Shown here: positions 50,661 to 59,696 of the stretch, in pieces | Position numbering within the stretch: the stretch's first letter is position 1 | Layout of the letters: every line of letters starts with the position of its first letter | NCBI GenBank assembly: GCA_026874595.1 | Contig: CM049308.1 | Span: 43,283,327-43,347,326 of the forward strand | Reading direction: 5' to 3' | Length of the DNA stretch: 64,000 nt | From: Sipunculus nudus | Taxonomy: Eukaryota > Annelida > Sipuncula > Golfingiida > Sipunculidae | Made by a program: the position numbers and the translations under genes | The notes under the pieces: generated by a model | The model's input: the letters and a program-made list of their open reading frames with translations, nothing else | Told to the model about the DNA's origin: nothing | Databases searched by the model: none

Positions 50661-53613
50661 GTTCTATATAATTTGCCCCTCTTATTCTATGAACATATTT
50701 GCCTGGATATAAGCTGTTGCATTTTCTTCATCAATATTATTTCTTACCGCTATTTTGTTTAAATTTAATTCAGATTTATTAATGATTGAATTTAAAGATG
50801 CTTTACAATAAATTTAACATACATTAATACCATACATCGATAGAATAAAAATTGGGGTAATAATTCAACCTTTTTTGTAAGATGGCAAAACTAAGCTAAA
50901 CAAATGCAATAATAAATGAAAAAAAAAAACTATACCATGTAATTATTCATGTTATGTAAATGAAATGCAAGACAGACAGGCACCCTATGTCATCTGAGCC
51001 CCCCCCCCCCCCCCCCCCCCCCCCCGTCATTTTCATCATTGTCATACATGTATATATGAAAATTAATTCAAATGGGATTTGAAAGGTCTTGCAGATAGTG
51101 TAGCAGTCCCCCTCACCTCCTAGATCCTCCACTGACACCAGGCTCGTGTTAAGATGTTAAGTGATTGTGTTTCATTACAGGTAGAGCAGGTTGTTTTTAC
51201 AGTTATCTATAGTTGTACATTTTCCATTATTCTGTTTTTTTCTACTGTCAGTTTGGATTTGGTCTGTCTGAGCTGTCATATAAATCCTCATAAATTTTCA
51301 TAAGTGCCGTTTGTTGGAGATTGCTGTGCTGATTGTGAAGCAGGGTGTTAGAGGGACTGATTGCCGGGGCTGCTGCTCAGGCCACACTGTGGGCCACACT
51401 GTGCTGATTTATGCCAGCATTAGAAGCAAGTAAACTTAATTAACAAAGCCTCATAAAGCATGAGCAGGAGGGGGCATGATCCAGCTCCCGGGGCTGGTCG
51501 TAAACAAACAACAGATGACTCACCACTGACCAGTTTTATGTGGTCAGGTTTTGTTCTGCACCCTCTGGATATTTTATCCTTCTTCACTTTCCGTGTATGA
51601 CCTTGGCACATCTATGACAGTCATTCACAAGGGGCTCATCATATTGAACTACTTACAGGACAACTGCTGACACTACTTCCAAATGCAGATGCTCAAAACA
51701 AATTAGAATCAAGACATATGCACAAGTCAATTCTTTATAATGTGTATTAGTAGGAACAGGAACATATATGCTTTCAGATGTTAGTGTTTTAAAGCCATTT
51801 TATACATAGAGTAAATTTAAAAAGTATATAGTTACTGTAAAATAATTTGCTACCCATCATATATAATAGTCATTGAAAATAATTAAACCAATTTAACAAA
51901 ATAATATGTACAATGTTTAGTGATCATTAATCCATGAATATATTGAATACTTCTAACAGTGGATGTGTATAAATGTTGTGCCATGACTTTTGTATAGCTG
52001 AGCTTCCTTTTTGGGCATGTGTTACTTGTTCAACACTGGTACTGATCAGTATCCACAGGAGTTGTTTTTGTGGGGGAAAAGTCATATTATTCACTGTGAA
52101 CTAAAATTACATTTAACATTTTGCTGGACTTTGACACCTTGAAAGTTTAAAAATGTGAGGGTGTCTTTTCAGAAGGATTTATTTTAGAATAATTGTCCTT
52201 TCATAACTGGATGTTCACTCAGGTGTCAGATATGACTGGGTATTGTATAGAAATATGTGATCAGCTGTTGGGGGGGGGGGGGGGTAGCATAATATGTGTC
52301 TTATCATGAACACACTCAAAACATCCTACTTGAACATGATAAGCCCTGCCAGCTATACCTGATTAATGGTACCAGCTACAGCCACAGTATTTATAAGCTA
52401 TAGGTACTCTCAGAACAGTTCCAGAACTGTAATGTGATGTTCCTAAAATGTACATGGTCCTGATGGAAATTCAGAGATTGCAGCATTACTGTGAGAAGGC
52501 TGTATCAACTATCAGGCTTGTGATAAGAATGATGGCAGTTCTTTTGATGTTAACCAAGTGGTTTGATTTATAAAATGTACACATGATTTATAAGATATAC
52601 TGAGAGGAAACGTTTGATATATTGCCAACTCCACTGGAAGACCACTTGAGGAGTTTTGTCAGTTGACTGAATAATTAATGAGGTCAACTACAGGTCATCA
52701 TGTCTAGTGATTGCACCTTTCATTCCATTTGTCACAGACAGTGTTGGATTATGACAGAGAACTTCAGTTGGTGATGTCTCTGGTATCTCAGGACCCAAGA
52801 ATAATAAGTCACAGGGGTCAAAATGGTCAAAGCTGACTAAACATCACAGTTTTCTGTCATACTACACATGTGAACCATTGTTGAACAGTGTGAGTTTAAC
52901 CATTTTCCACCTGAATTTCTTTGCTTTATGTTGATGCTGGTTTGATGATTAAATGATTACAATTTTATCTCAAATGACCCTAATACTCTAGAGGTACACC
53001 CTCAGTCCTTCAGTATACCATCTATCCTGTAGACTCAGATAATCCACAGCCAGCAGTGTCAGCTGTCTAAACCCTTGACATTCTAGACCTTTAGCAGCCA
53101 ACAATGCTTCAAACTTATGTTTAACAAAATAAAAAAAAAATCAATGTTTGAAAGCTGTATCACGATACGCATTATTGAATCACTGTATTATGGTATAAGA
53201 ATATATCGATAATATCACACACCCTAGTGGCAAACATTTTTTCAGATTCATTGCAAAGGGTTCATTTAAAACAACAAAGTTAAACATTGTTTTAGGTAAT
53301 TAAACTTTAGTGAATGATCTCATTAATTTAAATAATTGATAATCACAGATAACTTGGAAGCTGTTCAGTTCATTTTTTTATCAATATTTTATTAAATATA
53401 CTACCTCCTATGGACTACTTTGAAGTGGCACAACATTTCAGTTGATATAGAAATTACTGAAAAATGAAAATATTCACCAAAAACCCATGCTTCAATGATG
53501 ATGAGAACTTCATTATGTGGTCAATGACCAGTTTTTTTTCCAACTGGTAATTACTAGTTTAACATATTACTCTAAATTAGCAATGTTTGAAGAGAGTCAA
53601 CATTTATTTTCAG
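50661..53613 (+). other. PTK7: Rest of intron 7, no gene seen
   Basis: Contains a 27-base C run (50999-51025), a 15-base G run (52270-52284), and near 53150-53225 a CGATA/TATCGATA-rich piece ending CACCCTAG that may be a hAT-like relic. No exon candidate fits the phase. Confidence 0.7.
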
Positions 53614-53734
53614 TTCCTCAGTAATGGATCTATGTATATAAAAGAGGTGTATATGGAAGATACAGGGAAGTACCGCTGTGTGGCCGCTAACAAAGGGGGC
53701 ATCATTGAAGAAGTGGTCTACCTGTTTGTTGCCA
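53614..53734 (+). CDS. PTK7: PTK7 exon 8: second half of Ig domain 7
   Basis: Encodes residues 383-422 and one base of codon 423. The acceptor CATTTATTTTCAG ends at 53613; the donor GTAAGT starts at 53735. The pattern Asn386-Gly-Ser-Met-Tyr-Ile is the strand following the exon 7 half (a sequon as well), and Glu-Asp-Thr-Gly-Lys-Tyr-Arg-Cys404 pairs with Cys355. It is the last extracellular Ig half; the next exon carries the stalk and membrane helix. Confidence 0.92.
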
Positions 53735-54189
53735 GTAAGTATCTAGTTGCATTTGACTTTTCTTCTTTGCTTTCACTGGTGTTGATCTTGGCTAATTTTA
53801 AGTCAGCTCAGCTAAGTAACCATTTTAAGTATTTTTATCCTGTATTAATATCATTTTGTTGTGCATGCTGGAGTGTACCTGGACAAGACAGTAATTTATT
53901 TCAAGCACCTGCTGTTGGGTTGATAAAAAGCACTATTTAGCTGGAACAGTTTTAGTCACATATAACAAGTCTCTAAAATCTAAATTAAAATGTGAATATG
54001 AGGGAGATTATAGCCAAAGTATTTTTCAGAGAGAAAGAGAGAGAGAGGGATATCAGTGGATGGGATAAGTAATCTGAACCCTTGTATATTAAGAGGATCA
54101 AGACATATTATACCCATTCACATAGGTACTGTTCATTCCCTACAGAAAATCTTATCTCATTGTATCCACCAAAACAGAGTTTTTTATGC
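53735..54189 (+). other. PTK7: Start of intron 8, no feature seen
   Basis: AT-rich sequence with a GAGA tract near 54035; no supported feature. Confidence 0.7.
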
Positions 54190-55215
54190 CATCTGTTCAT
54201 CTTAGTGATTTGTTCAATATATTGGGCTGAAATTATGCATTTTCATAGATCTTGGATACTTCCATCTTGTACTCAAGACTGGTGGTGCCATCTGCAATAG
54301 ATTTTTGGGTTGCATCTATCCCTGTGTTTTCTTTGTGTGATATTGCACAGGAGTGGTTCAGTATATTGCATTGAAATTTTGCATGTCCATCCATCTTGGA
54401 TACTTCCTTCTCATACTAAAGACTGGTGGTGCCATCTATAATCATTCTTGCCTGGCATTCATCCATGTGTTTGCTTTAGGTGAAAATTGCTCATATCTCA
54501 GGAGTGGTTAAATTTATTGGTCAGAAATTTGGCATGTCCACCCATTACGGAGAGTTTTCTCGTAGACCATACAGGTGCCCCACCTACCTTCCTGTTTTTG
54601 TAGAATACATTGATGCCCTTTCCTCAGGAGTGGTTTGCCGTATTGGCCTGAAATTGTGCAAGTTCATAGATCTTGGATACCTCCATCTTGTATGCAAGAC
54701 TGCTGGCACCATCTGCAATTGTTTTCGCATGGTGTCCATTTGTCCATTTGCTTTGGGTTAAATTGCTCATATCTCAGGAGTGGATGGATGTATCAGCCTG
54801 AAATATTGCATGTTTATCCGTCTTGGATAGCTGTGTTGTAGACCAGATAGGTGGCGCCACCTGCTGTTTCGGTTTTATAGAATACATTGATGCACTTTTT
54901 CTCAATAGTGGATTGGGGTCTCAGCCTGAAATTTTGCATGGTGTATCCATCTGTAGATTTGATGACAATTGCACATATATGAAGATTTCAATTGGCATCA
55001 CTAATGCCACAAATTTTGAGTCATGTCCTGTTAGAAACATTCCATGCCTTACTTTATCCATGCCTCTGTGATTTGGTGGATACACATAGTTGAATATCCG
55101 TATTCTAGTTTTATATTGATGACAATTATTGACATCACCAACTCTGTTGCATATATTTTACACTGATAACAGTTCAACAAAAGAACAGCAGATGGCGCCA
55201 CATGCTGTGATTTGT
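54190..55215 (+). repeat. Degenerate dispersed-repeat array in intron 8
   Basis: Related segments at about 54190, 54340, 54620, 54770 and 54900 share TCAGGAGTGGTT, TTGG-CTGAAATT(T/A)TGCA, ATCTTGGATACTTCCATCTT and GGTGCCATCTGCAAT or GGTGGCGCCACCTGCTGT. The last phrase also occurs in the monomers at 14935-15520. No terminal structure seen. Confidence 0.65.
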
Positions 55216-55273
55216 ATGCAGATTTTTATGGATATTCTCATTAAGATACATTAATTACATTCCACTTTTACAG

Positions 55274-55435
55274 GACCAAATGATGATGAAGGAATAGGGA
55301 TGATGAAGACTGTTATAATAGCAGTGTGTTGTGCTGTGGCGTACCTGGGTATTGTGATCGGCCTGACTATCTACTGCAGCCTGAGACTCGTACGGGCAAA
55401 GAATATGAGGAAGGCTCGACAAGCAGCATGTGAAG
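55274..55435 (+). CDS. PTK7: PTK7 exon 9: stalk, transmembrane helix and stop-transfer
   Basis: Encodes residues 424-476 plus parts of codons 423 and 477. The acceptor CACTTTTACAG ends at 55273; the donor GTCAGT starts at 55436. A short acidic stalk (Asn-Asp-Asp-Glu) precedes a hydrophobic helix at about residues 435-457, rich in Val, Ile, Ala and Cys, followed by the basic stop-transfer Arg-Leu-Val-Arg-Ala-Lys. This fixes the topology as type I: Ig domains outside, kinase-fold domain in the cytoplasm. The Ala-Val-Ala-Tyr centre of the helix recalls the vertebrate PTK7 helix. Confidence 0.92.
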
Positions 55436-55789
55436 GTCAGTCATCAGCTCACGATATACCAAACATGTGTAATAGCTCAAAGACCAGGAGAACCAATTCT
55501 GTAAAATACTTGGCATAAAGAATACCTAAAGAGTCTGAGTTGTCATATTTAAGTGTTCTTATTCCTTAAACAGTGGACTACTTTTCATGTCAGTGAGGCT
55601 GAAGTGTTATTTAATACCTGTGGTTATACATCAAACTTTCTCCAGATTAAAAGCTTATAACTCTGTCAGACATAGATCTTTTGAATGTAAACACTGAACA
55701 TGTATGTAAAGTATAGGCCAGTTCAAGTGCACATTCACAGATGATCACACTATTTTTTGTGGGGGTTATGTTCCATATGGTAAAAAAAA

Positions 55790-57800
55790 TAACCATGGTC
55801 TGAGCTCCTGTTTAATTATTTCTGCTGTTTTGTATGTGATGGTCTGTTTAATTGTATACCCAGACAAAGTCAGGGATACTATGGTTTCCCGACGGTCTGG
55901 CCGCCGCCGCCGAAAAACCTTGTGAGCAGGATAACTCAAAAAATATTTCACTGATCTTTTTCAAACTTTACATTTGTATAGATATAGGTAAGGGGACGAA
56001 GCCTATTTAAAATGGGGTCATGACTTTTGCTAGGAGAGTGACCTTGACCTTGAATAGGTCCATTTTTACTGAAAATAACACAAATTCTTAAATATCTCAA
56101 GTAAGCTTGCATGGACTGGTCCAAAAATCAAGGTGACCGAAGATCTTTGATAGCCTTATGATATACCGGAAACTGGTGGCACCACCTATTATCCTTTTCT
56201 TGTTTTTACGCCTTTTAATACCCCCATAATTGCCACTTGACAGTACTGTAAGCATTATAAGTCAAAAACTAATGGAAAGATTTCTTTCATTTTATGCACA
56301 TGTAGAGAGATGGTTTATGGGATGAGGTCTATTTACATTTGGGTCATGACCTTTACCATGAGAGTGGCCTTGACCTTTAATGTGTCCATATTTGGTGAAA
56401 ATCACACACCTCTTATGATATCTCCAGTGTTGATGGCCATATGGATTTCAAACGTGACTTATGTATGGCCCACCACTAAAGTAAGAACCCTATAGGTTCT
56501 AGGGTCATGAGGTCAAAGGTCAAGGTTACTGGCCTCGCATCTTAAAAGATACTGTGGATGCATTTTAAGCCAAACTTTCATCCCAGGTCTTCCATCTTGA
56601 ATATATAGCTCACTTGCCAATAGTGGATGATCCATATCAATTTTGGGGTCACAAGGTCAAAGGTCAAGGCCACAGGAGCTATCTGTCAAAAATTAGTTTC
56701 TGGATGACAATTCCTGCTTTTATTGATGTATTGATTTCAAACTTGATTTATATATGTCCCATTGAAAAAGCAAGACTCCAGTTGATTCTGGGGTCATTAG
56801 GTCAAAGGTCAAGGTCACAGGACACATCTTTAAAAAGATTGTGGATGCATTTTCAGCCAAACATTTCATCTCAGACCCTTCATCTTGCACATATAGTTCA
56901 TCTGCCAATAGAGGAAGACCCCTATCAATTTTGAGGTCACAAGGTCAAAGGTGAAGGTCACAGGAGCCATCTGTCCAAAAATTAGTTTCTGAATGATAAT
57001 TCCTGCTTTTATTGATATATGGATTTCAAACTTGACTTGTATATGTCCCATTGGAAAAGCAAGACCCGAATTGATTTTGGGGTCATGAGGTCAAAGGTCA
57101 CAGGACACATCTTTAAAAAGATTTTGGATGCATTTTCAGCCAAACAATTCATCTCAGATCTTTCATCTTGCACATATAGTTCACCTGCCAAGAGTGGAAG
57201 ACCCCTATCAATTTTGAGGTCACAAGGTCTAAGGTGAAGGTCACAGGAGCCATCTGTCTAAAAATTAGTTTCTGGATGAAAATTCCTGCTTTTATTGATG
57301 TATGGATTTCAAACTTGACTTGTATATGTCCCATTGGAAAAGCAAGACCCCAATTGATTTTGGGGTCATGAGGTCAAAGGTCAAGGTCACAGGAAGCTAA
57401 GAGAGTGATCTTGACCTTGAATAGGTCCATTTCTGCTGAAAATTACACAAACTCTTAAATATCTCAAGTTCGTTTGCATGGATTGGTCCCAAAATCAAGG
57501 TGACAGAAGATCTTGGATAGCCTTGTGATGTGCCAAAAGGTCAAGGTCACAGGACCAACATCTTCAAAAAGATTGTGGATTGATAGATGGAAGAAACAAT
57601 AATTGCTTGCCAAGTGTCAGTATATGCTACTAAAAATGGGGGCGTATTCTTAAATGGGGGGGGGGGGGGCGTACTATGTCTGGGGATACTCTGGCACCTG
57701 CAGTGCCAAGAAACGTCTAGTTATTTTGCTGTTTTGTATGTGATGGTCTGTTCAATTATTTCTGCTGTTTTGTATGTGATGGTTTGCTGTTTTGTATGTG
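55790..57800 (+). repeat. About 37-bp minisatellite split by an inserted element
   Basis: ATTTCTGCTGTTTTGTATGT and GATGGTCTGTTTAATT occur before 55853 and in about two and a half copies after 57721; everything between is inserted. Confidence 0.75.
55853..57721 (+). mobile_element. Helentron/HINE-like element, third family, AGGTCA-rich core
   Basis: Subterminal GTATACCCAGACA (55854-55866) is complementary in 12 of 13 bases to TGTCTGGGGATAC (57677-57689). A hairpin GGCAC-CTGCA-GTGCC (57693-57707) and the end CGTCTAGT follow. The interior has tandem units of about 290 bp with GGTCACAAGGTCAAAGGTCA, AAAAAGAT-TTGGATGCATTT and CTTGCACATATAGTTCACCT. Perfect DR1 motifs lie at 56510, 56654, 56799, 57088 and 57371. 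A G run (57656-57669) is present. It is in the intron after the membrane exon. No coding capacity. Confidence 0.6.
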
Positions 57801-57864
57801 CTCTGTCATCAGGGCTTTAGGTATATAGCCTGAACAGGGTTCATATTGTGTCCTCTTCTTGTAG

Positions 57865-58107
57865 AGAAAGCAGAGAATGGTGACATTCCTCATGAGCAGC
57901 AAGAGTTGATGGATAAAAAAGAGCGAGATTCCTCGTTCCTGTTGAAGAGTGATGATTCTCGCTCACACATATCTGGGATCAGCTCACAGCCCTCACATTC
58001 ATCACACTCACACTCTAACCAGTCTAACCAGTCAGGATTAACAGCCAGACTGCCCTACGACAAGTACAACTTTCCTCGTCAGATCCTACAGAACTTGGGT
58101 GTTATCG
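57865..58107 (+). CDS. PTK7: PTK7 exon 10: juxtamembrane region up to the glycine loop
   Basis: Encodes residues 478-557 plus parts of codons 477 and 558. The acceptor TCCTCTTCTTGTAG ends at 57864; the donor GTAGGT starts at 58108. The sequence is polar and low complexity, with a Ser/His/Asn/Gln-rich run at residues 516-532, and probably unstructured. The end, Tyr-Asn-Phe-Pro-Arg-Gln-Ile-Leu-Gln (544-552), matches the family pattern His-Phe-Pro-Arg-x-x-Leu-Gln just before the kinase fold, and Gly558 of the glycine loop is split across the next intron. Confidence 0.92.
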
Positions 58108-58154
58108 GTAGGTTTTGTGCAGCAGCACCCTGATTTTGTTTAACTTTTATATTT

Positions 58155-58532
58155 TAGAGGGTAATTATATCAATGTGTTTTGTGTGTTTCAGGTTAAAAT
58201 GAACAGATAAATGCGTTTTGTGTGTTTCAGGAAAAAGAAAACATATGAATGTGTTTTGTGTGATTCAGGGAAAAGAAACCATATAAATGTGTTTTGTTTG
58301 ATTCAGGTAAAAGAGAACATATAAATGTGTTTTGTGTGATTCAGGTAAAAGAGAACATATAAATGTGTTTTGTGTGATTCAGGTAAAAGAGAACATATAA
58401 ATGTGTTTTGTGTGATTCAGGTAAAAGAGAACATATAAATGTGTTTTGTGTGTTTCAGGAAAAAGAAAACATATAAATGTGTTTTGTGTGTTTCAGGAAA
58501 AAGAGAACATAAATGTGTTTTGTGTGTTTCAG
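58155..58532 (+). repeat. 38-bp tandem array of splice-acceptor-like units
   Basis: TTCAG ends at 58192, 58230, 58268, 58306, 58344, 58382, 58420, 58458, 58496 and 58532: nine exact 38-bp steps except the last, which is 36. Each unit reads AAATGTGTTTTGTGTG(T/A)TTCAG followed by GTAAAAG (58306, 58344, 58382, 58420), GTTAAA (58192), GAAAAAG or GGAAAAG. The tenth is the real acceptor of exon 11, whose exon starts GTAAAGG. The array fills intron 10 from about 58155 to the exon. Confidence 0.95.
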
Positions 58533-58765
58533 GTAAAGGTGTATATGGAGACGTGTTCCTGGCCCGCATGCACGGTGTCAGAGACGGGGACCAGGATATG
58601 CTGGTCGTGGTCAAGTCTTTGTTATCCAGAGATGAGAATCATCACTTTGAATATCGGCGTGAAGTGGACATGTTTGGCAAACTGAACCATGATAATGTTG
58701 TACATCTTCTTGGGGTGGCTAGGGAAATCGAACCTCAGCTCATTATTACAGAGTATTGTGAATGG
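58533..58765 (+). CDS. PTK7: PTK7 exon 11: N-lobe of the pseudokinase domain
   Basis: Encodes residues 559-635 plus two bases of codon 558. The glycine loop Gly-Lys-Gly-Val-Tyr-Gly-Asp-Val is at 558-565, Val-Val-Val-Lys585 supplies the nucleotide-contacting lysine, Arg-Arg-Glu601 the alphaC glutamate, and Met-Phe-Gly-Lys-Leu-Asn-His (604-610) is a PTK7 family block. The exon begins GTAAAGG directly after TTTCAG; this acceptor is the last of ten similar ones in the 38-bp array upstream. The start at 58533 is chosen because it restores the loop in frame with exon 10. Donor GTAAGT at 58766, phase 0. Confidence 0.93.
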
Positions 58766-59114
58766 GTAAGTTCACTTCAGTGCTACACTTTAAACATGGC
58801 AAGTGTCAAATTCAATAAGTGTCATAACTCATTGCTTTTTACTGGCAATGATGCCAGATACTTGTTTATGTCAAAACTTTTGAGGACTGCATACCTGTTT
58901 CATTTTTAATTGGAAAATGGTGCTGTTATACCTTTGCTATTATGTCACACTATAATGATCCAAAATTCATAGACAGTTTTACTATACAAAAGAAATTAGA
59001 TCTCCTAATAAATGGTTTTCGAACACAGATCTGTCAAGTGTTTTACCATGCTGTAACCAGGTGTATTTTGGTACAATAGATAAACAGATAATGATTGAAC
59101 ATTTGTGTTTGCAG
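58766..59114 (+). other. PTK7: Intron 11, no feature seen
   Basis: Phase-0 intron inside the pseudokinase domain, at the hinge; reading on from exon 11 gives a stop near 58907. Confidence 0.85.
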
Positions 59115-59696
59115 GGTGACCTGAAGCAGTTCTTGTGGGCAATGAAGAAAGACATGGGGAGACTCCAGAACGTCAAAGTGCCTCCACTGACAGTGGCACA
59201 GAAGGTCGCCATGTGCAACCAGGTGGCGCTGGGAATGGAGCACCTGGCCCACCATCGCTTCGTACATAAGGATCTGGCTGCTCGTAACGTGCTGCTCTCG
59301 CCCAGCTTGGATGTCAAAATCACGTGTCTCAGTCTCTGTCGTGATGTTTATGCGGCAGAATATTTTCTGTTTCACCAACAGATGATTCCGTTGAGGTGGA
59401 TGCCGGCAGAAACAGTAATGGAAGATGATTATTCCACTAAAAGTGATGTATGGGCCTTTTCAATATTTTGCTATGAGGTGTTCACACTTGGCGATGTTCC
59501 CTACAGAAATAGAACTAATGAGGAGGTGCTGAAAGGCCTAAAAACAGGAAGCCTCGAGCTGGATCCTATGCCAAACTGCCCAGAGGAAATGCTGACTCTA
59601 TTGGCAAAGTGCATGGCAGATAGTCCCAAGGACAGGCCATCGTTTAGTGAAATTGCTCTGTCAATGAGTGAAATGACTGTGGATAGTGATGTTTAG
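59115..59696 (+). CDS. PTK7: PTK7 exon 12: hinge, C-lobe and stop codon
   Basis: Encodes residues 636-828 and TAG at 59694-59696. The acceptor ATTTGTGTTTGCAG ends at 59114. It opens with Gly-Asp-Leu-Lys-Gln-Phe-Leu, as in PTK7. His-Lys-Asp-Leu-Ala-Ala-Arg-Asn is at 686-693, so catalytic-loop Asp688 and Asn693 are present. Residues 706-708 are Cys-Leu-Ser where active kinases have DFG (vertebrate PTK7 has Ala-Leu-Gly). Arg-Trp-Met, Ser-Thr-Lys-Ser-Asp-Val-Trp-Ala-Phe and Pro-Lys-Asp-Arg-Pro-Ser-Phe-Ser-Glu-Ile follow, and the protein ends Thr-Val-Asp-Ser-Asp-Val, close to the vertebrate terminus. One exon carries the whole C-lobe. Predicted catalytically dead; a signalling scaffold. Confidence 0.95.
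   Translation, partial: GDLKQFLWAMKKDMGRLQNVKVPPLTVAQKVAMCNQVALGMEHLAHHRFVHKDLAARNVLLSPSLDVKITCLSLCRDVYAAEYFLFHQQMIPLRWMPAETVMEDDYSTKSDVWAFSIFCYEVFTLGDVPYRNRTNEEVLKGLKTGSLELDPMPNCPEEMLTLLAKCMADSPKDRPSFSEIALSMSEMTVDSDV

Larger units (their letters stand above)
1151..59696 (+). other. PTK7: PTK7-like receptor pseudokinase gene, 12 exons, 5' end outside the window
   Basis: Twelve exons with GT/AG borders join in phase into one reading frame of 828 residues plus stop. The order is half of Ig3, Ig4, Ig5, Ig6, Ig7, one membrane helix (about residues 435-457), a Ser/His/Asn-rich juxtamembrane region (478-557) and a kinase-fold domain (about 555-828). Seven Ig domains with a tyrosine-kinase-like domain lacking DFG is the hallmark of PTK7/CCK4/off-track; the vertebrate protein is about 1070 residues, so about 240 are missing upstream. 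Family role: plasma-membrane co-receptor in planar cell polarity and Wnt signalling and in plexin-linked axon guidance. Ig4, Ig5, Ig6 and Ig7 are each bounded by phase-1 introns; the inner introns are phase 2 (Ig4), phase 0 (Ig5), none (Ig6) and phase 0 (Ig7). Residue numbers here start at the Thr encoded from 1152. Seen: exons and motifs. Inferred: function. Confidence 0.95.

Noticed and set aside
53120-53225. Possible hAT-like relic (CGATA-rich, ending CACCCTAG)
   Set aside because: Only one end is suggestive and no matching left end or duplication was found.
55436-55518. Read-through of exon 9 as an alternative cytoplasmic tail
   Set aside because: A good donor (GTCAGT) ends the exon in the phase that exon 10 requires; the read-through shows no family similarity and no nearby AATAAA was found to support it.
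58439-58532. Cys/Val-rich peptide in frame upstream of exon 11 as true coding sequence
   Set aside because: It is the translation of the 38-bp array. The alignment with PTK7 joins exon 10 directly to 58533. The in-frame 58496 variant is kept only as a finding.
58982-59378. Minus-strand frames opposite exon 12
   Set aside because: Shadows of the coding strand, without family similarity.
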